This document shows, in pieces, positions 8,571-15,714 of a stretch of 44,250 nucleotides of DNA. Each line of letters opens with the position of its first letter. Within the stretch, counting starts at the first letter, position 1. The notes under the pieces were generated by a model. The model was not told the origin of the DNA. It was given only the letters and a program-made list of their open reading frames with translations, and searched no databases. The stretch is from an uncultured Lachnoclostridium sp. Its GTDB lineage: Bacteria > Bacillota > Clostridia > Lachnospirales > Lachnospiraceae. The stretch spans positions 1 to 44,250 of the forward strand of contig CAOJBY010000028.1 of assembly GCA_948330435.1 (NCBI GenBank). Reading direction: 5' to 3'. The position numbers and the translations under genes are program-made.

Positions 8571-9122
8571 TTATTTTTCTGCTTTTAAGGAACCTTTTTT
8601 CGCCCTTGTAGATGCATAAGCAAAGCACAAAATAGTACCTACAATTGCTGTTGACAGAATGTTTCCAACACTGCCGACGGCACCCTGAAGAAAGATCTTT
8701 TCTGCAGGTTCGTCATAGATCAGGATATCCAGTCCCGGTGCAATGAAACCCCATGCAATGAGATGTGCAATGATCTGTACTACATTGAAGATAATAACAC
8801 CTTTTACACCAAAATCACCCTTGGATAATTTCAGCTTGTAACCTAAGAAGCCCATAACCAGACCGAAAAATGCACTCCCTGCGATCCAACTCCACCAAAC
8901 GCCCCAGCCGCTTGCAAGGTCGCTTAAGAAGTGGCCGATGAGACTCATAAGAAAACCTGCTACCGGGCCGAACAGCATAGCCATCACTGCGACAACGGGA
9001 TAGTGCACACTGATCTTCAGATTGGGTGCCGGTGTGGGGATTGCCACATAGCTGCTCAGCACAAAAAATAATGCTGCACCGATTCCGATTGCTACGATTG
9101 TTTTTACTGAGAAATTCTTCAT
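8571..9122 (-). CDS. ECF transporter S component (UPF0397-like)
   Basis: This is a 183-residue, very hydrophobic protein with about six membrane segments, the size and form of ECF substrate-binding (S) components. The opening SVKTIVAIGIGAAL, the FGPVAGFLMSLIGH block and the WWSWI segment resemble UPF0397 proteins. S components decide the substrate. The substrate is not known here, but the two upstream genes act on S-adenosylmethionine and nucleosides, which hints at a nucleoside-type compound. AAGGAGAG is 7 bases before the ATG. EcfA and EcfT follow directly, so the whole transporter is encoded together. Confidence 0.82.
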   Translation of the reverse strand: MKNFSVKTIVAIGIGAALFFVLSSYVAIPTPAPNLKISVHYPVVAVMAMLFGPVAGFLMSLIGHFLSDLASGWGVWWSWIAGSAFFGLVMGFLGYKLKLSKGDFGVKGVIIFNVVQIIAHLIAWGFIAPGLDILIYDEPAEKIFLQGAVGSVGNILSTAIVGTILCFAYASTRAKKGSLKAEK

Positions 9123-9166
9123 CTGTAACTCTCCTTTTCCCTCTTTTGATAAATTTTATATATTAC

Positions 9167-9183
9167 AAAGGCCTGGAGCCTTT
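9167..9183 (-). other. Small intercistronic hairpin
   Basis: AAAGGC and GCCTTT form a 6-bp stem with a 5-base loop just after the SAM hydrolase stop codon. It lacks a clear T run on the minus strand, so at most it is a weak terminator or processing site between the hydrolases and the transporter genes. Confidence 0.35.
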
Positions 9184-9190
9184 TGCAATT

Positions 9191-10045
9191 TTATCCCCTG
9201 GGGTCCTTTCGGATCTCAATATGCCAACTGTTGCCGGTTCCAATGTTATAAGCCTTGGCAAAGCTTCCCTGATTGATGGCTACTGCCATACAGTCCAGAG
9301 AGTTCATGTAGACCAAAGGCTCACCTACATATACATCTGCAAAGGAGTGGGCATAGACCATGGTGTTTCGGTACAGGGTTCTGGTATCATTGGAGATCTG
9401 CACTTCTGTGCGTTCGCCAAAGGTGATGCCCAGAGTTTTAAACAAATCTATGGGAATATTGGTCCACAGGCTTCCAAACCGCACATCCAGCACGTCAATA
9501 GTGCCTGCCACGCCCCCGTCTGCTGTTTCCTTGGCCGGAATGGTAGGCAGTTCCAGAATGGTGGAAGGATCGATTACTTCTCCTACCTGTTCAAAGGTAA
9601 TTGCACCGGCGGCCAGCCTGGCACCAGTAAAAGCGTATACATCCCGCCCATGGAAAGTATAGGATTCCTCGGAACCAGAACGGCGGTTAGTAGTTTCATC
9701 AATGATCCGTGCCGCCTCAATCCCGGGATTGCGCTTTACAAAGGTCAGTGTGCCGTTGTCCGGAGTCACTACATACTGTCCGGTCTTTGTCTTGGCAACA
9801 ATGCTTCTTCTGGTGGAACCCACCCCTGGGTCCACCACAGATACGAACACCGTGCCCTCTGGCCAGTAGCTTACGGTCTGGATCAACCGATAGCTGGCCT
9901 CCCAGGTGTTGTAAGGTTCAATTCCGTGAGTCAGATCATAGATCTTCAAATCCGGCGATACACCGTAGGCAACGCCGTACATGGCACTGACTGCACCATC
10001 CTGCATGCCAAAATCTGTCTGGAACACTAAGGCTCCTTTTACCAT
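9191..10045 (-). CDS. S-adenosyl-L-methionine hydrolase (adenosine-forming), DUF62 family
   Basis: This 284-residue protein belongs to the SAM hydroxide adenosyltransferase family, which uses water to split S-adenosylmethionine into adenosine and methionine; the fluorinase and chlorinase enzymes are relatives. Family motifs are all present: FQTDFGMQDG near the N-terminus, VVDPGVGSTRR, TPDNGTLTFV, and FHGRDVYAF. The C-terminal domain ends in the INQGSFAKAYN block. Two ATGs are possible; GAGGAG lies 6 bases before the one at 10045 and directly abuts the other, so 10045 is chosen. It is 18 bases after the nucleoside hydrolase gene, which could consume the adenosine released. Confidence 0.88.
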   Translation of the reverse strand: MVKGALVFQTDFGMQDGAVSAMYGVAYGVSPDLKIYDLTHGIEPYNTWEASYRLIQTVSYWPEGTVFVSVVDPGVGSTRRSIVAKTKTGQYVVTPDNGTLTFVKRNPGIEAARIIDETTNRRSGSEESYTFHGRDVYAFTGARLAAGAITFEQVGEVIDPSTILELPTIPAKETADGGVAGTIDVLDVRFGSLWTNIPIDLFKTLGITFGERTEVQISNDTRTLYRNTMVYAHSFADVYVGEPLVYMNSLDCMAVAINQGSFAKAYNIGTGNSWHIEIRKDPRG

Positions 10046-10063
10046 ATTCATCTCCTCTTTCTT

Positions 10064-10984
10064 TTATATTTTTGTTATCTTTCTTATTAAATCTGTCATC
10101 AGTGGATCCCGTTCGATCCGGTATACATACTGTATTAAATGACGTTCCCCTATGAAATCATATGCTCCCTGGTCGGTGACTTTCGGACAGGGAATCATTT
10201 GTTCTTTCATAAAACGTTGATTGTCATTGAGAAGCCATGCCACAGCCGCCACATCCCAGATGGCTTTCGTCCACATGGGAGTTTCTGCCCATTCCTCCAC
10301 AGATGCAATAGCATAGGAAGCCAGATAATCTGCCAGCGGGTTCTGGCCTTTCAGATATGCTTCCAACTCTGGTTTGCTGATGGAAAAGTGTTCCACAACA
10401 CCCCAGCAGGGAACCATAACCAGAGGAACGCCGCTGTTAAAAAGTGCCTGTGTGGCGGGAATATCCTCCATAAGGTTGAATTCTTTCATCTCCGAACAGT
10501 GAAAACCGCTTCCGCCAAGCCAGATAACTACGATACGTTCCTGTATGGAGGGGTCCAGGAGAATGGCGGATGCCAGATTGGTAGCCGCCGCAATTCCGAT
10601 TACATATAAAGGATGGTCCTTTGAGTGCAGACGGGCACGCCTGATGAGATCCCGGGTTGCTTCCGATTCCACAGGTGTCTTTCTATTCCGGAGAAAATGG
10701 TCTGCACCCCGGAATACTTGTTTTTTGTATTCAGGTACTCCAGCCAGAGTCAGGATGTTCAGAATCTCCTCATAGCTTTTCTCCATTCCTGCCTTAGGGG
10801 AATCGACTTTTTCATTGAAGAAAGGAGCCGCATAGATGGCTTGCAGCCGAAGCTTTTCCTGATTACACAGCAGATATGCCAGTGCAAACTGATCATCTAC
10901 TTCATTGAAAGTATCCGTGTCTAGAACTACATCCACCGGATGTCTGGGATATTGAAGCATTTGGAGTCTTTGATGTTCTTCCAA
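10064..10984 (-). CDS. Nucleoside hydrolase, divergent active site
   Basis: This 306-residue member of the inosine-uridine-preferring nucleoside hydrolase family cleaves the N-glycosidic bond of ribonucleosides to give base and ribose. The calcium-binding N-terminal motif reads DTDTFNEVDDQFA, longer than the usual DTDPGxDDA, and the C-terminal block reads WDVAAVA, with Trp where classical enzymes have the catalytic His. This marks a separate subgroup with possibly different specificity. The likely start is a TTG at 10984 with AGGAGGT 6 bases upstream; an in-frame ATG at 11011 would place that site inside the coding region. It opens the operon with the SAM hydrolase and ECF genes. Confidence 0.8.
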   Translation of the reverse strand: MEEHQRLQMLQYPRHPVDVVLDTDTFNEVDDQFALAYLLCNQEKLRLQAIYAAPFFNEKVDSPKAGMEKSYEEILNILTLAGVPEYKKQVFRGADHFLRNRKTPVESEATRDLIRRARLHSKDHPLYVIGIAAATNLASAILLDPSIQERIVVIWLGGSGFHCSEMKEFNLMEDIPATQALFNSGVPLVMVPCWGVVEHFSISKPELEAYLKGQNPLADYLASYAIASVEEWAETPMWTKAIWDVAAVAWLLNDNQRFMKEQMIPCPKVTDQGAYDFIGERHLIQYVYRIERDPLMTDLIRKITKI

Positions 10985-11054
10985 AGCAGTACCTCCTGTT
11001 TCTGATTCCATAAGACAGGCGGATTTTGTAGATTTTTCTTTGAGCCGATGTCTT
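10985..11054 (-). repeat. Degenerate family 2 core in the nucleoside hydrolase leader
   Basis: On the minus strand TTAAGACATCGGCTC (from 11054) and TGTCTTATGG (ending near 11008) can pair through AAGACA and TGTCTT. A second short stem, CCTGT (11015-11019) with ACAGG (10995-10999), covers part of the AGGAGGT site. Similarity to the other family 2 cores is limited. Confidence 0.35.
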
Positions 11055-11107
11055 AATTTTGTGAAAATTATTAAAAAATGGTCATAAAAAATAATCTTTA
11101 TGTAGCA

Positions 11108-11136
11108 TTTATACCATGTAACGAATGGGATGTCAA
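11108..11136 (-). promoter_or_regulatory. Promoter of the nucleoside hydrolase-SAM hydrolase-ECF operon
   Basis: On the minus strand a perfect TTGACA (11131-11136), a 17-base spacer and TATAAA (11108-11113) are seen. The leader to the TTG start would be about 117 bases. No known riboswitch fold was recognised in it. Confidence 0.6.
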
Positions 11137-11161
11137 TTGATTTATTTTTGCAGAAAATACC

Positions 11162-11190
11162 TTGTGACAGTTCCGGGAATGTAGTATGAT
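11162..11190 (+). promoter_or_regulatory. rarA promoter
   Basis: TTGTGA (11162-11167), a 17-base spacer and TATGAT (11185-11190) lie divergent from the nucleoside hydrolase promoter, with 25 bases between the two -35 boxes. Confidence 0.55.
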
Positions 11191-11246
11191 AAGGAAAACG
11201 TATGTTTGTAAAAATGCTATGGAGAAAAGGGCGGGGTGGTAAGAGA

Positions 11247-12584
11247 ATGATGGAACAATTAAGCCTGTTTGACGATCGGGAGAGAAGTGCACCCTTGGCC
11301 AGCCGTCTGCGTCCGGAAAGTCTGGATGAATATGTGGGACAGAGACATTTGATCGGGGAAGGGAAAATCTTACGGAGGTTAATTGAGAAGGATCAGATAT
11401 CCTCCATGATTTTCTGGGGCCCGCCGGGGGTGGGAAAGACTACCCTGGCAAGAATTATTGCCAGGCAGACAAGGGCGGAGTTTGTGGAGTTCAGTGCGGT
11501 AACCAGCGGGATTAAGGAAGTAAAGGAAGTGATGAATCAGGCGGAACAGAATCGCAGGATGGGGATCCGTACGCTTCTGTTTACGGATGAGATTCATCGT
11601 TTTAATAAAGCCCAGCAGGATGCATTCCTGCCCTTTGTGGAGAAAGGAAGCATTGTTCTCGTAGGTGCAACCACGGAGAATCCTTCCTTTGAGATTAATT
11701 CTGCTCTTTTGTCCCGCTGCAAAGTTTTTATCTTAAAGGCACTGGAGGAAGAAGATCTGATAATTCTGCTCCATTATGCTCTGAAAAGTTCCAAAGGCTT
11801 TGGCGATCTGGACATATCAATAGAAGAAACTCACCTTGGGGCCATTGCCCGATTTGCCAATGGAGACGCCAGAACAGCCCTGAATACATTGGAAATGGCT
11901 GTGCTAAACGGGACTATGAATGAAGACGGAGTACTCTGTGTGGATGCGGAGCTTATGGCACAGTGTATGAACCGGCGTTCTCTTTTATACGATAAAAATG
12001 GGGAGGAGCACTATAATCTTATCTCGGCTCTTCACAAGTCCATGCGTAACAGCGATCCGGATGCGGCCGTCTATTGGATGCAGCGGATGCTGTATGGAGG
12101 GGAGGAGCCGCTGTACATTGCAAGGAGACTCATACGCTTTGCCAGTGAGGATGTGGGAATGGCGGATTCTCAGGCACTTCCGTTGGCGGTCTCCGTCTAT
12201 CAGGCATGTCATTTCCTGGGAATGCCGGAATGTGATGTGCATCTGACCCATGCGGTGGTGTATCTTTCTATGGCTCCCAAGTCTAATGCCCTTTATCAGG
12301 CCTGTGAGGCGACTAAGGCGGATGTGCGGGAGCTTCCGGCCGAGCCGGTGCCCTTACAGATCTGCAATGCACCTACAAAGCTTATGAAAGATCTGCATTA
12401 TGGTGAAGGGTATATTTATGCTCATGATACGGAAGAAAAGCTGAGCAGGATGGAGTGTCTGCCGGACGCTTTGGCCGGACGGAGATATTATCATCCTACA
12501 AGAGAGGGCCAGGAGCAGAGGGTGAAGGAGAGACTTGAGAAGATCTTGGAGTGGAAAAAGGAAAGTCCGGGGTGTAAAATGTGA
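11247..12584 (+). CDS. rarA: Replication-associated recombination protein RarA (MgsA)
   Basis: This is a 445-residue AAA+ ATPase that works at stalled replication forks and in recombination. The RarA N-terminus RLRPESLDEYVGQRHLIG is followed by Walker A GPPGVGKT, Walker B FTDEIHRF, and the sensor block GATTENPSFEIN with SRC after it. The C-terminal half carries the helical tetramerisation region typical of the family, including IARRLIRFASEDVG. The ATG at 11247 is about 6 bases after GGGGTGGT; an open frame upstream to 11202 has no ribosome binding site. It is probably monocistronic, with the arginine operon starting 146 bases later. Confidence 0.93.
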   Translation: MMEQLSLFDDRERSAPLASRLRPESLDEYVGQRHLIGEGKILRRLIEKDQISSMIFWGPPGVGKTTLARIIARQTRAEFVEFSAVTSGIKEVKEVMNQAEQNRRMGIRTLLFTDEIHRFNKAQQDAFLPFVEKGSIVLVGATTENPSFEINSALLSRCKVFILKALEEEDLIILLHYALKSSKGFGDLDISIEETHLGAIARFANGDARTALNTLEMAVLNGTMNEDGVLCVDAELMAQCMNRRSLLYDKNGEEHYNLISALHKSMRNSDPDAAVYWMQRMLYGGEEPLYIARRLIRFASEDVGMADSQALPLAVSVYQACHFLGMPECDVHLTHAVVYLSMAPKSNALYQACEATKADVRELPAEPVPLQICNAPTKLMKDLHYGEGYIYAHDTEEKLSRMECLPDALAGRRYYHPTREGQEQRVKERLEKILEWKKESPGCKM

Positions 12585-12642
12585 AAATATTCGGACAGAT
12601 CCGGGGTAAATGTGGTGAAAATGTATAAAAATAAAATTGAAC

Positions 12643-12671
12643 TTGAACAGCATAGGAAATAGTGATAATAT
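12643..12671 (+). promoter_or_regulatory. arg operon promoter upstream of argC
   Basis: TTGAAC (12643-12648), a 17-base spacer and TAATAT (12666-12671) are seen. The start site would lie inside the ArgR-type operator that follows. Confidence 0.55.
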
Positions 12672-12697
12672 ATGCAATAAATATGCATAATAATTCA
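12671..12697 (+). promoter_or_regulatory. ArgR operator (ARG box) at argC
   Basis: TGCATAATAATTCA (12684-12697) matches the ARG-box pattern TGNATWWWWATNCA at every defined position. An overlapping palindrome, TGCAATAAATATGCA (12673-12687), forms a near second box. Both overlap the -10 box and start site, the position expected for arginine-dependent repression by an ArgR/AhrC-type regulator. No argR gene is in the window. Confidence 0.7.
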
Positions 12698-12730
12698 AAA
12701 AAGAGGAAAGCAGAGAGGATAGAGGAGATT

Positions 12731-13771
12731 ATGATTAAGGCAGGAATTATTGGATCAACCGGATATGCAGGCGGAGAATTGGTACGGATACTGATAGGAC
12801 ATAAGGAAGCTGAGATTAAATGGTATGGTTCCCGAAGCTACATAGATAAGAAGTATGCGGAAGTTTATCAGAACATGTTCCAGATCGTGGATGACAAATG
12901 CATGGAGGACAATATGGAGGAACTGTCTAAGGAGGTGGATGTGATTTTCACAGCTACTCCTCAGGGATTGTGTGCTTCTCTGATAAATGAAGATATTTTG
13001 TCACGGACAAAGATCGTGGACTTAAGTGCGGATTTTCGAATCAAGGATGTCAGGGTGTATGAACAGTGGTATGGAATCACCCATCCAACACCGGAATATA
13101 TCCCGGAAGCCGTATATGGTCTCTGTGAGATTAACCGGGAGGATATAAAAAGGGCAAGACTGATTGCCAATCCCGGCTGTTATCCCACCTGCACCACTCT
13201 TTCCATTTATCCACTGTTAAAGGGAGGATTGATTGAGCCCAATACCATCATTGTAGATGCCAAGTCCGGAACCTCCGGTGCGGGCCGGGGTGCCAAGGTA
13301 GACAATCTGTTCTGTGAGGTGAATGAGAACATCAAGGCTTATGGTGTGGCAACCCATCGCCATACGCCGGAGATCGAGGAGCAGTTAGGCTATGCGGCCG
13401 GGGAACCCCTTAAGATCAATTTTACTCCTCATTTGGTTCCTATGAACCGTGGAATTTTGATTACTGCCTATGCTTCCCTGAAAAAGGAGACCTCCTATGA
13501 AGAGGTAAAGTCGGCTTATGATCAATATTATGCATCCGAGCAATTCGTACGTGTACTGGAGAAAGACGTATGTCCTCAGACAAAATGGGTGGAGGGGAGC
13601 AACTATGTGGATGTAAACTTTAAGCTGGATCCCAGGACGAATCGCATTATTATGATGGGTGCTATGGATAACCTGGTAAAAGGTGCTGCCGGACAGGCCG
13701 TTCAGAATATGAACCTGATGTTTGGCTTAAAGGAGAACGAGGGACTGGAATTCGTTCCGTTGTTTCCGTAG
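12731..13771 (+). CDS. argC: N-acetyl-gamma-glutamyl-phosphate reductase
   Basis: This 346-residue enzyme reduces N-acetylglutamyl phosphate with NADPH to the semialdehyde, the third step of ornithine synthesis. The N-terminal nucleotide-binding motif GSTGYAGGELVRIL and the catalytic block ANPGCYPTC with its active-site Cys are present, as are KSGTSGAGR and the conserved HRHTPEIEE region. The start at 12731 follows GAGGAG by 3 bases. It is the first gene of the arg operon, directly behind the ArgR-type operator. Length is normal for the short, single-function ArgC form. Confidence 0.96.
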   Translation: MIKAGIIGSTGYAGGELVRILIGHKEAEIKWYGSRSYIDKKYAEVYQNMFQIVDDKCMEDNMEELSKEVDVIFTATPQGLCASLINEDILSRTKIVDLSADFRIKDVRVYEQWYGITHPTPEYIPEAVYGLCEINREDIKRARLIANPGCYPTCTTLSIYPLLKGGLIEPNTIIVDAKSGTSGAGRGAKVDNLFCEVNENIKAYGVATHRHTPEIEEQLGYAAGEPLKINFTPHLVPMNRGILITAYASLKKETSYEEVKSAYDQYYASEQFVRVLEKDVCPQTKWVEGSNYVDVNFKLDPRTNRIIMMGAMDNLVKGAAGQAVQNMNLMFGLKENEGLEFVPLFP

Positions 13772-13835
13772 TATATATTTGGTGTACGGTTCAAATGCTA
13801 CGGAACTTAATATCAGAAAGGAATAGGCGAAAAGC

Positions 13836-14282
13836 ATGACAATCCGAACAATGATAATAGAAGATTATGACGGTGTATACGATCTTTGGATGACCATCAA
13901 GGGCTTCGCCATTCGGAGTATCGACGATTCCCGGGTAGGCGTGGAGCGTTTTCTGCGACGAAATCCGGATACCAGCGTAGTAGCCTTGGAGGACGGGAAG
14001 ATTGTGGGAAGCATCCTTTGCGGTCATGACGGGCGAAGAGGCTGTCTCTATCATGTCTGTGTCCATCGGGATTACCGGATGCGGGGAATCGGCAAGGCCA
14101 TGGTGGTATATGCCATGAATGCCCTGAAAAAGGAAGAGATCAGCAAGGTATCCCTCATAGCATTTACCAAAAATGATATTGGAAATGCTTTTTGGAATCG
14201 GATTGGCTGGACAAAACGGCAGGATCTGAATTATTATGATTTTGTGTTGAATGAAAAAAATATAGAAGCATTTAATCGATAG
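13836..14282 (+). CDS. GNAT family N-acetyltransferase inside the arg operon
   Basis: This 148-residue acetyltransferase has the GNAT acetyl-CoA binding motif HRDYRMRGIGKAMV and the later segment AFWNRIGW typical of small GNAT enzymes. It sits between argC (64 bases upstream) and argJ (78 bases downstream) on the same strand, so it is probably transcribed with them. Its acceptor is not shown by the sequence. Given the setting it could help make N-acetylglutamate, but it is short and lacks the kinase-like domain of classical ArgA. It could equally be an unrelated protein or metabolite acetylase. The ribosome binding site is weak (AGAAAGG about 14 bases away). Confidence 0.8.
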   Translation: MTIRTMIIEDYDGVYDLWMTIKGFAIRSIDDSRVGVERFLRRNPDTSVVALEDGKIVGSILCGHDGRRGCLYHVCVHRDYRMRGIGKAMVVYAMNALKKEEISKVSLIAFTKNDIGNAFWNRIGWTKRQDLNYYDFVLNEKNIEAFNR

Positions 14283-14360
14283 GCTGGAAAGACAGAGCAC
14301 TAGTTATTTCAAAATGAATGCAATGATCACCAGTAAGCTGAATGGGAGAGTATAAAGAGA

Positions 14361-15608
14361 ATGGAAAATAAAAACAACGAAAATATAAAAATCATTCCGG
14401 GCGGCGTGACGGCGGCAATGGGATTTGAAGCAGCAGCGGCGGCGGCAGAGATCAAATACAAAGGGCGGACCGATATGGCCCTTATTTACAGTGAACTTCC
14501 CTGCCATACAGCGGGAACCTTTACAACGAATGTTGTGAAAGCCGCACCGGTAAAATGGGATCAAAGGATTGTGGCAGAATCGCCTTTTACCCAGGCAGTC
14601 GTTGTCAATTCCGGAATTGCCAATGCCTGTACGGGAGAGGAGGGCTACGGCTATTGCAAGGCTACGGCCGAGGAGTGTGCGAAAGTGCTGGGAGTGCCGG
14701 AGAGTGCCGTATTGGTGGCTTCCACAGGTGTCATCGGTATGCAGCTTCCCATAGAACGCCTGAAAAAGGGAATTACTTTGCTTAGGGAAGCAAAGGGCAG
14801 TACCACAGAACATGGAACGGCAGCAGCCAAAGCCATTATGACTACGGATACGGTACATAAAGAGATTGCGGTGCAGGTCACGCTTGGGGGAAAGACTGTG
14901 ACCATCGGCGGCATGTGTAAGGGATCCGGCATGATTCATCCCAATATGTGCACCATGCTTGCCTTTGTAACTACGGATGCCTGCATTTCCAGGGAGATGC
15001 TCCAAAAAGCCGTAAGTGAGGATGTAAAGGACACTTTCAACATGATTTCCGTGGACGGAGACACATCCACCAACGACACGTTGCTGGTTCTTGCCAACGG
15101 AGCAGCAGAAAATCAGGAGATTTCTTCGGAAAATGAGGATTACAAGAAGTTTGCAGCGGCCCTGAATGCAGTCAACACCTATCTTGCAAAGAAGATGGCA
15201 GGGGACGGAGAGGGGGCTACGGCTCTCTTTGAAGTAAAGATTGTAGGTGCTAAGACAAAGGCGGATGCAGTGACTTTAAGTAAGGCAATCGTGACCTCTA
15301 GCCTGGTAAAGGCAGCCATCTATGGCCATGATGCCAACTGGGGCCGGATTCTCTGTGCCATGGGTTATTCCGGTGTGCAGTTTGACCCGGAAAAGGTGGA
15401 TCTCTTCTTTGAGAGTGCGGCAGGAAAACTGCAGATTATTGAAAATGGCATCGCAGTGGATTACAGCGAGGAGGAAGCTACCCGGATCCTGTCAGAGCCG
15501 GAGGTGACGGCTCTTGCGGATGTGAAGATGGGTGATGTGGACGCTACGGCATGGGGCTGTGATCTGACCTATGATTATGTGAAGATTAATGCGGATTATC
15601 GGTCATAG
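14361..15608 (+). CDS. argJ: Bifunctional glutamate N-acetyltransferase / amino-acid acetyltransferase
   Basis: This 415-residue enzyme transfers the acetyl group from N-acetylornithine to glutamate, recycling it in the pathway; many versions also use acetyl-CoA for the first step. It opens with IPGGVTAAMGFEAAAA and has the VVNSGIANACTG block. The self-cleavage region reads KGSGMIHPNMCTMLAF, with Cys in place of the usual Ala just before the nucleophile Thr; the Thr is kept, so cleavage should still occur. The C-terminal half has AAIYGHDANWGRI. Presence of argJ implies the acetyl-cycle route. A potential promoter for argB follows in the 106-base gap. Confidence 0.96.
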   Translation: MENKNNENIKIIPGGVTAAMGFEAAAAAAEIKYKGRTDMALIYSELPCHTAGTFTTNVVKAAPVKWDQRIVAESPFTQAVVVNSGIANACTGEEGYGYCKATAEECAKVLGVPESAVLVASTGVIGMQLPIERLKKGITLLREAKGSTTEHGTAAAKAIMTTDTVHKEIAVQVTLGGKTVTIGGMCKGSGMIHPNMCTMLAFVTTDACISREMLQKAVSEDVKDTFNMISVDGDTSTNDTLLVLANGAAENQEISSENEDYKKFAAALNAVNTYLAKKMAGDGEGATALFEVKIVGAKTKADAVTLSKAIVTSSLVKAAIYGHDANWGRILCAMGYSGVQFDPEKVDLFFESAAGKLQIIENGIAVDYSEEEATRILSEPEVTALADVKMGDVDATAWGCDLTYDYVKINADYRS

Positions 15609-15637
15609 CTGATGATTTCCAAATGGGATTCTCCCAC

Positions 15638-15665
15638 TTGACATGTGATCGACAAAGCTTATAAT
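15638..15665 (+). promoter_or_regulatory. Internal promoter before argB
   Basis: A perfect TTGACA (15638-15643), a 16-base spacer and a perfect TATAAT (15660-15665) lie in the argJ-argB gap. It would allow argB and argD to be expressed apart from argC. No ARG box was seen next to it. Confidence 0.65.
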
Positions 15666-15714
15666 AGATGCGTACGACATTGTTTGAGAGACGTTTGAGG
15701 AAAATGAGGAGATT

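Noticed and set aside
9026..10030. Plus-strand open frame (334 codons) opposite the SAM hydrolase and S component
   Set aside because: Both minus-strand genes have clear family motifs and ribosome binding sites; the plus-strand frame has neither.
10985..11107. Riboswitch (SAM or purine type) in the leader of the nucleoside hydrolase operon
   Set aside because: No recognisable SAM or purine riboswitch core was found; only short stems and a degenerate repeat core are visible.
14361..15608. Inactive ArgJ because the cleavage motif reads CTML instead of ATML
   Set aside because: The nucleophilic Thr and surrounding residues are intact; only the residue before it differs, which need not stop cleavage.
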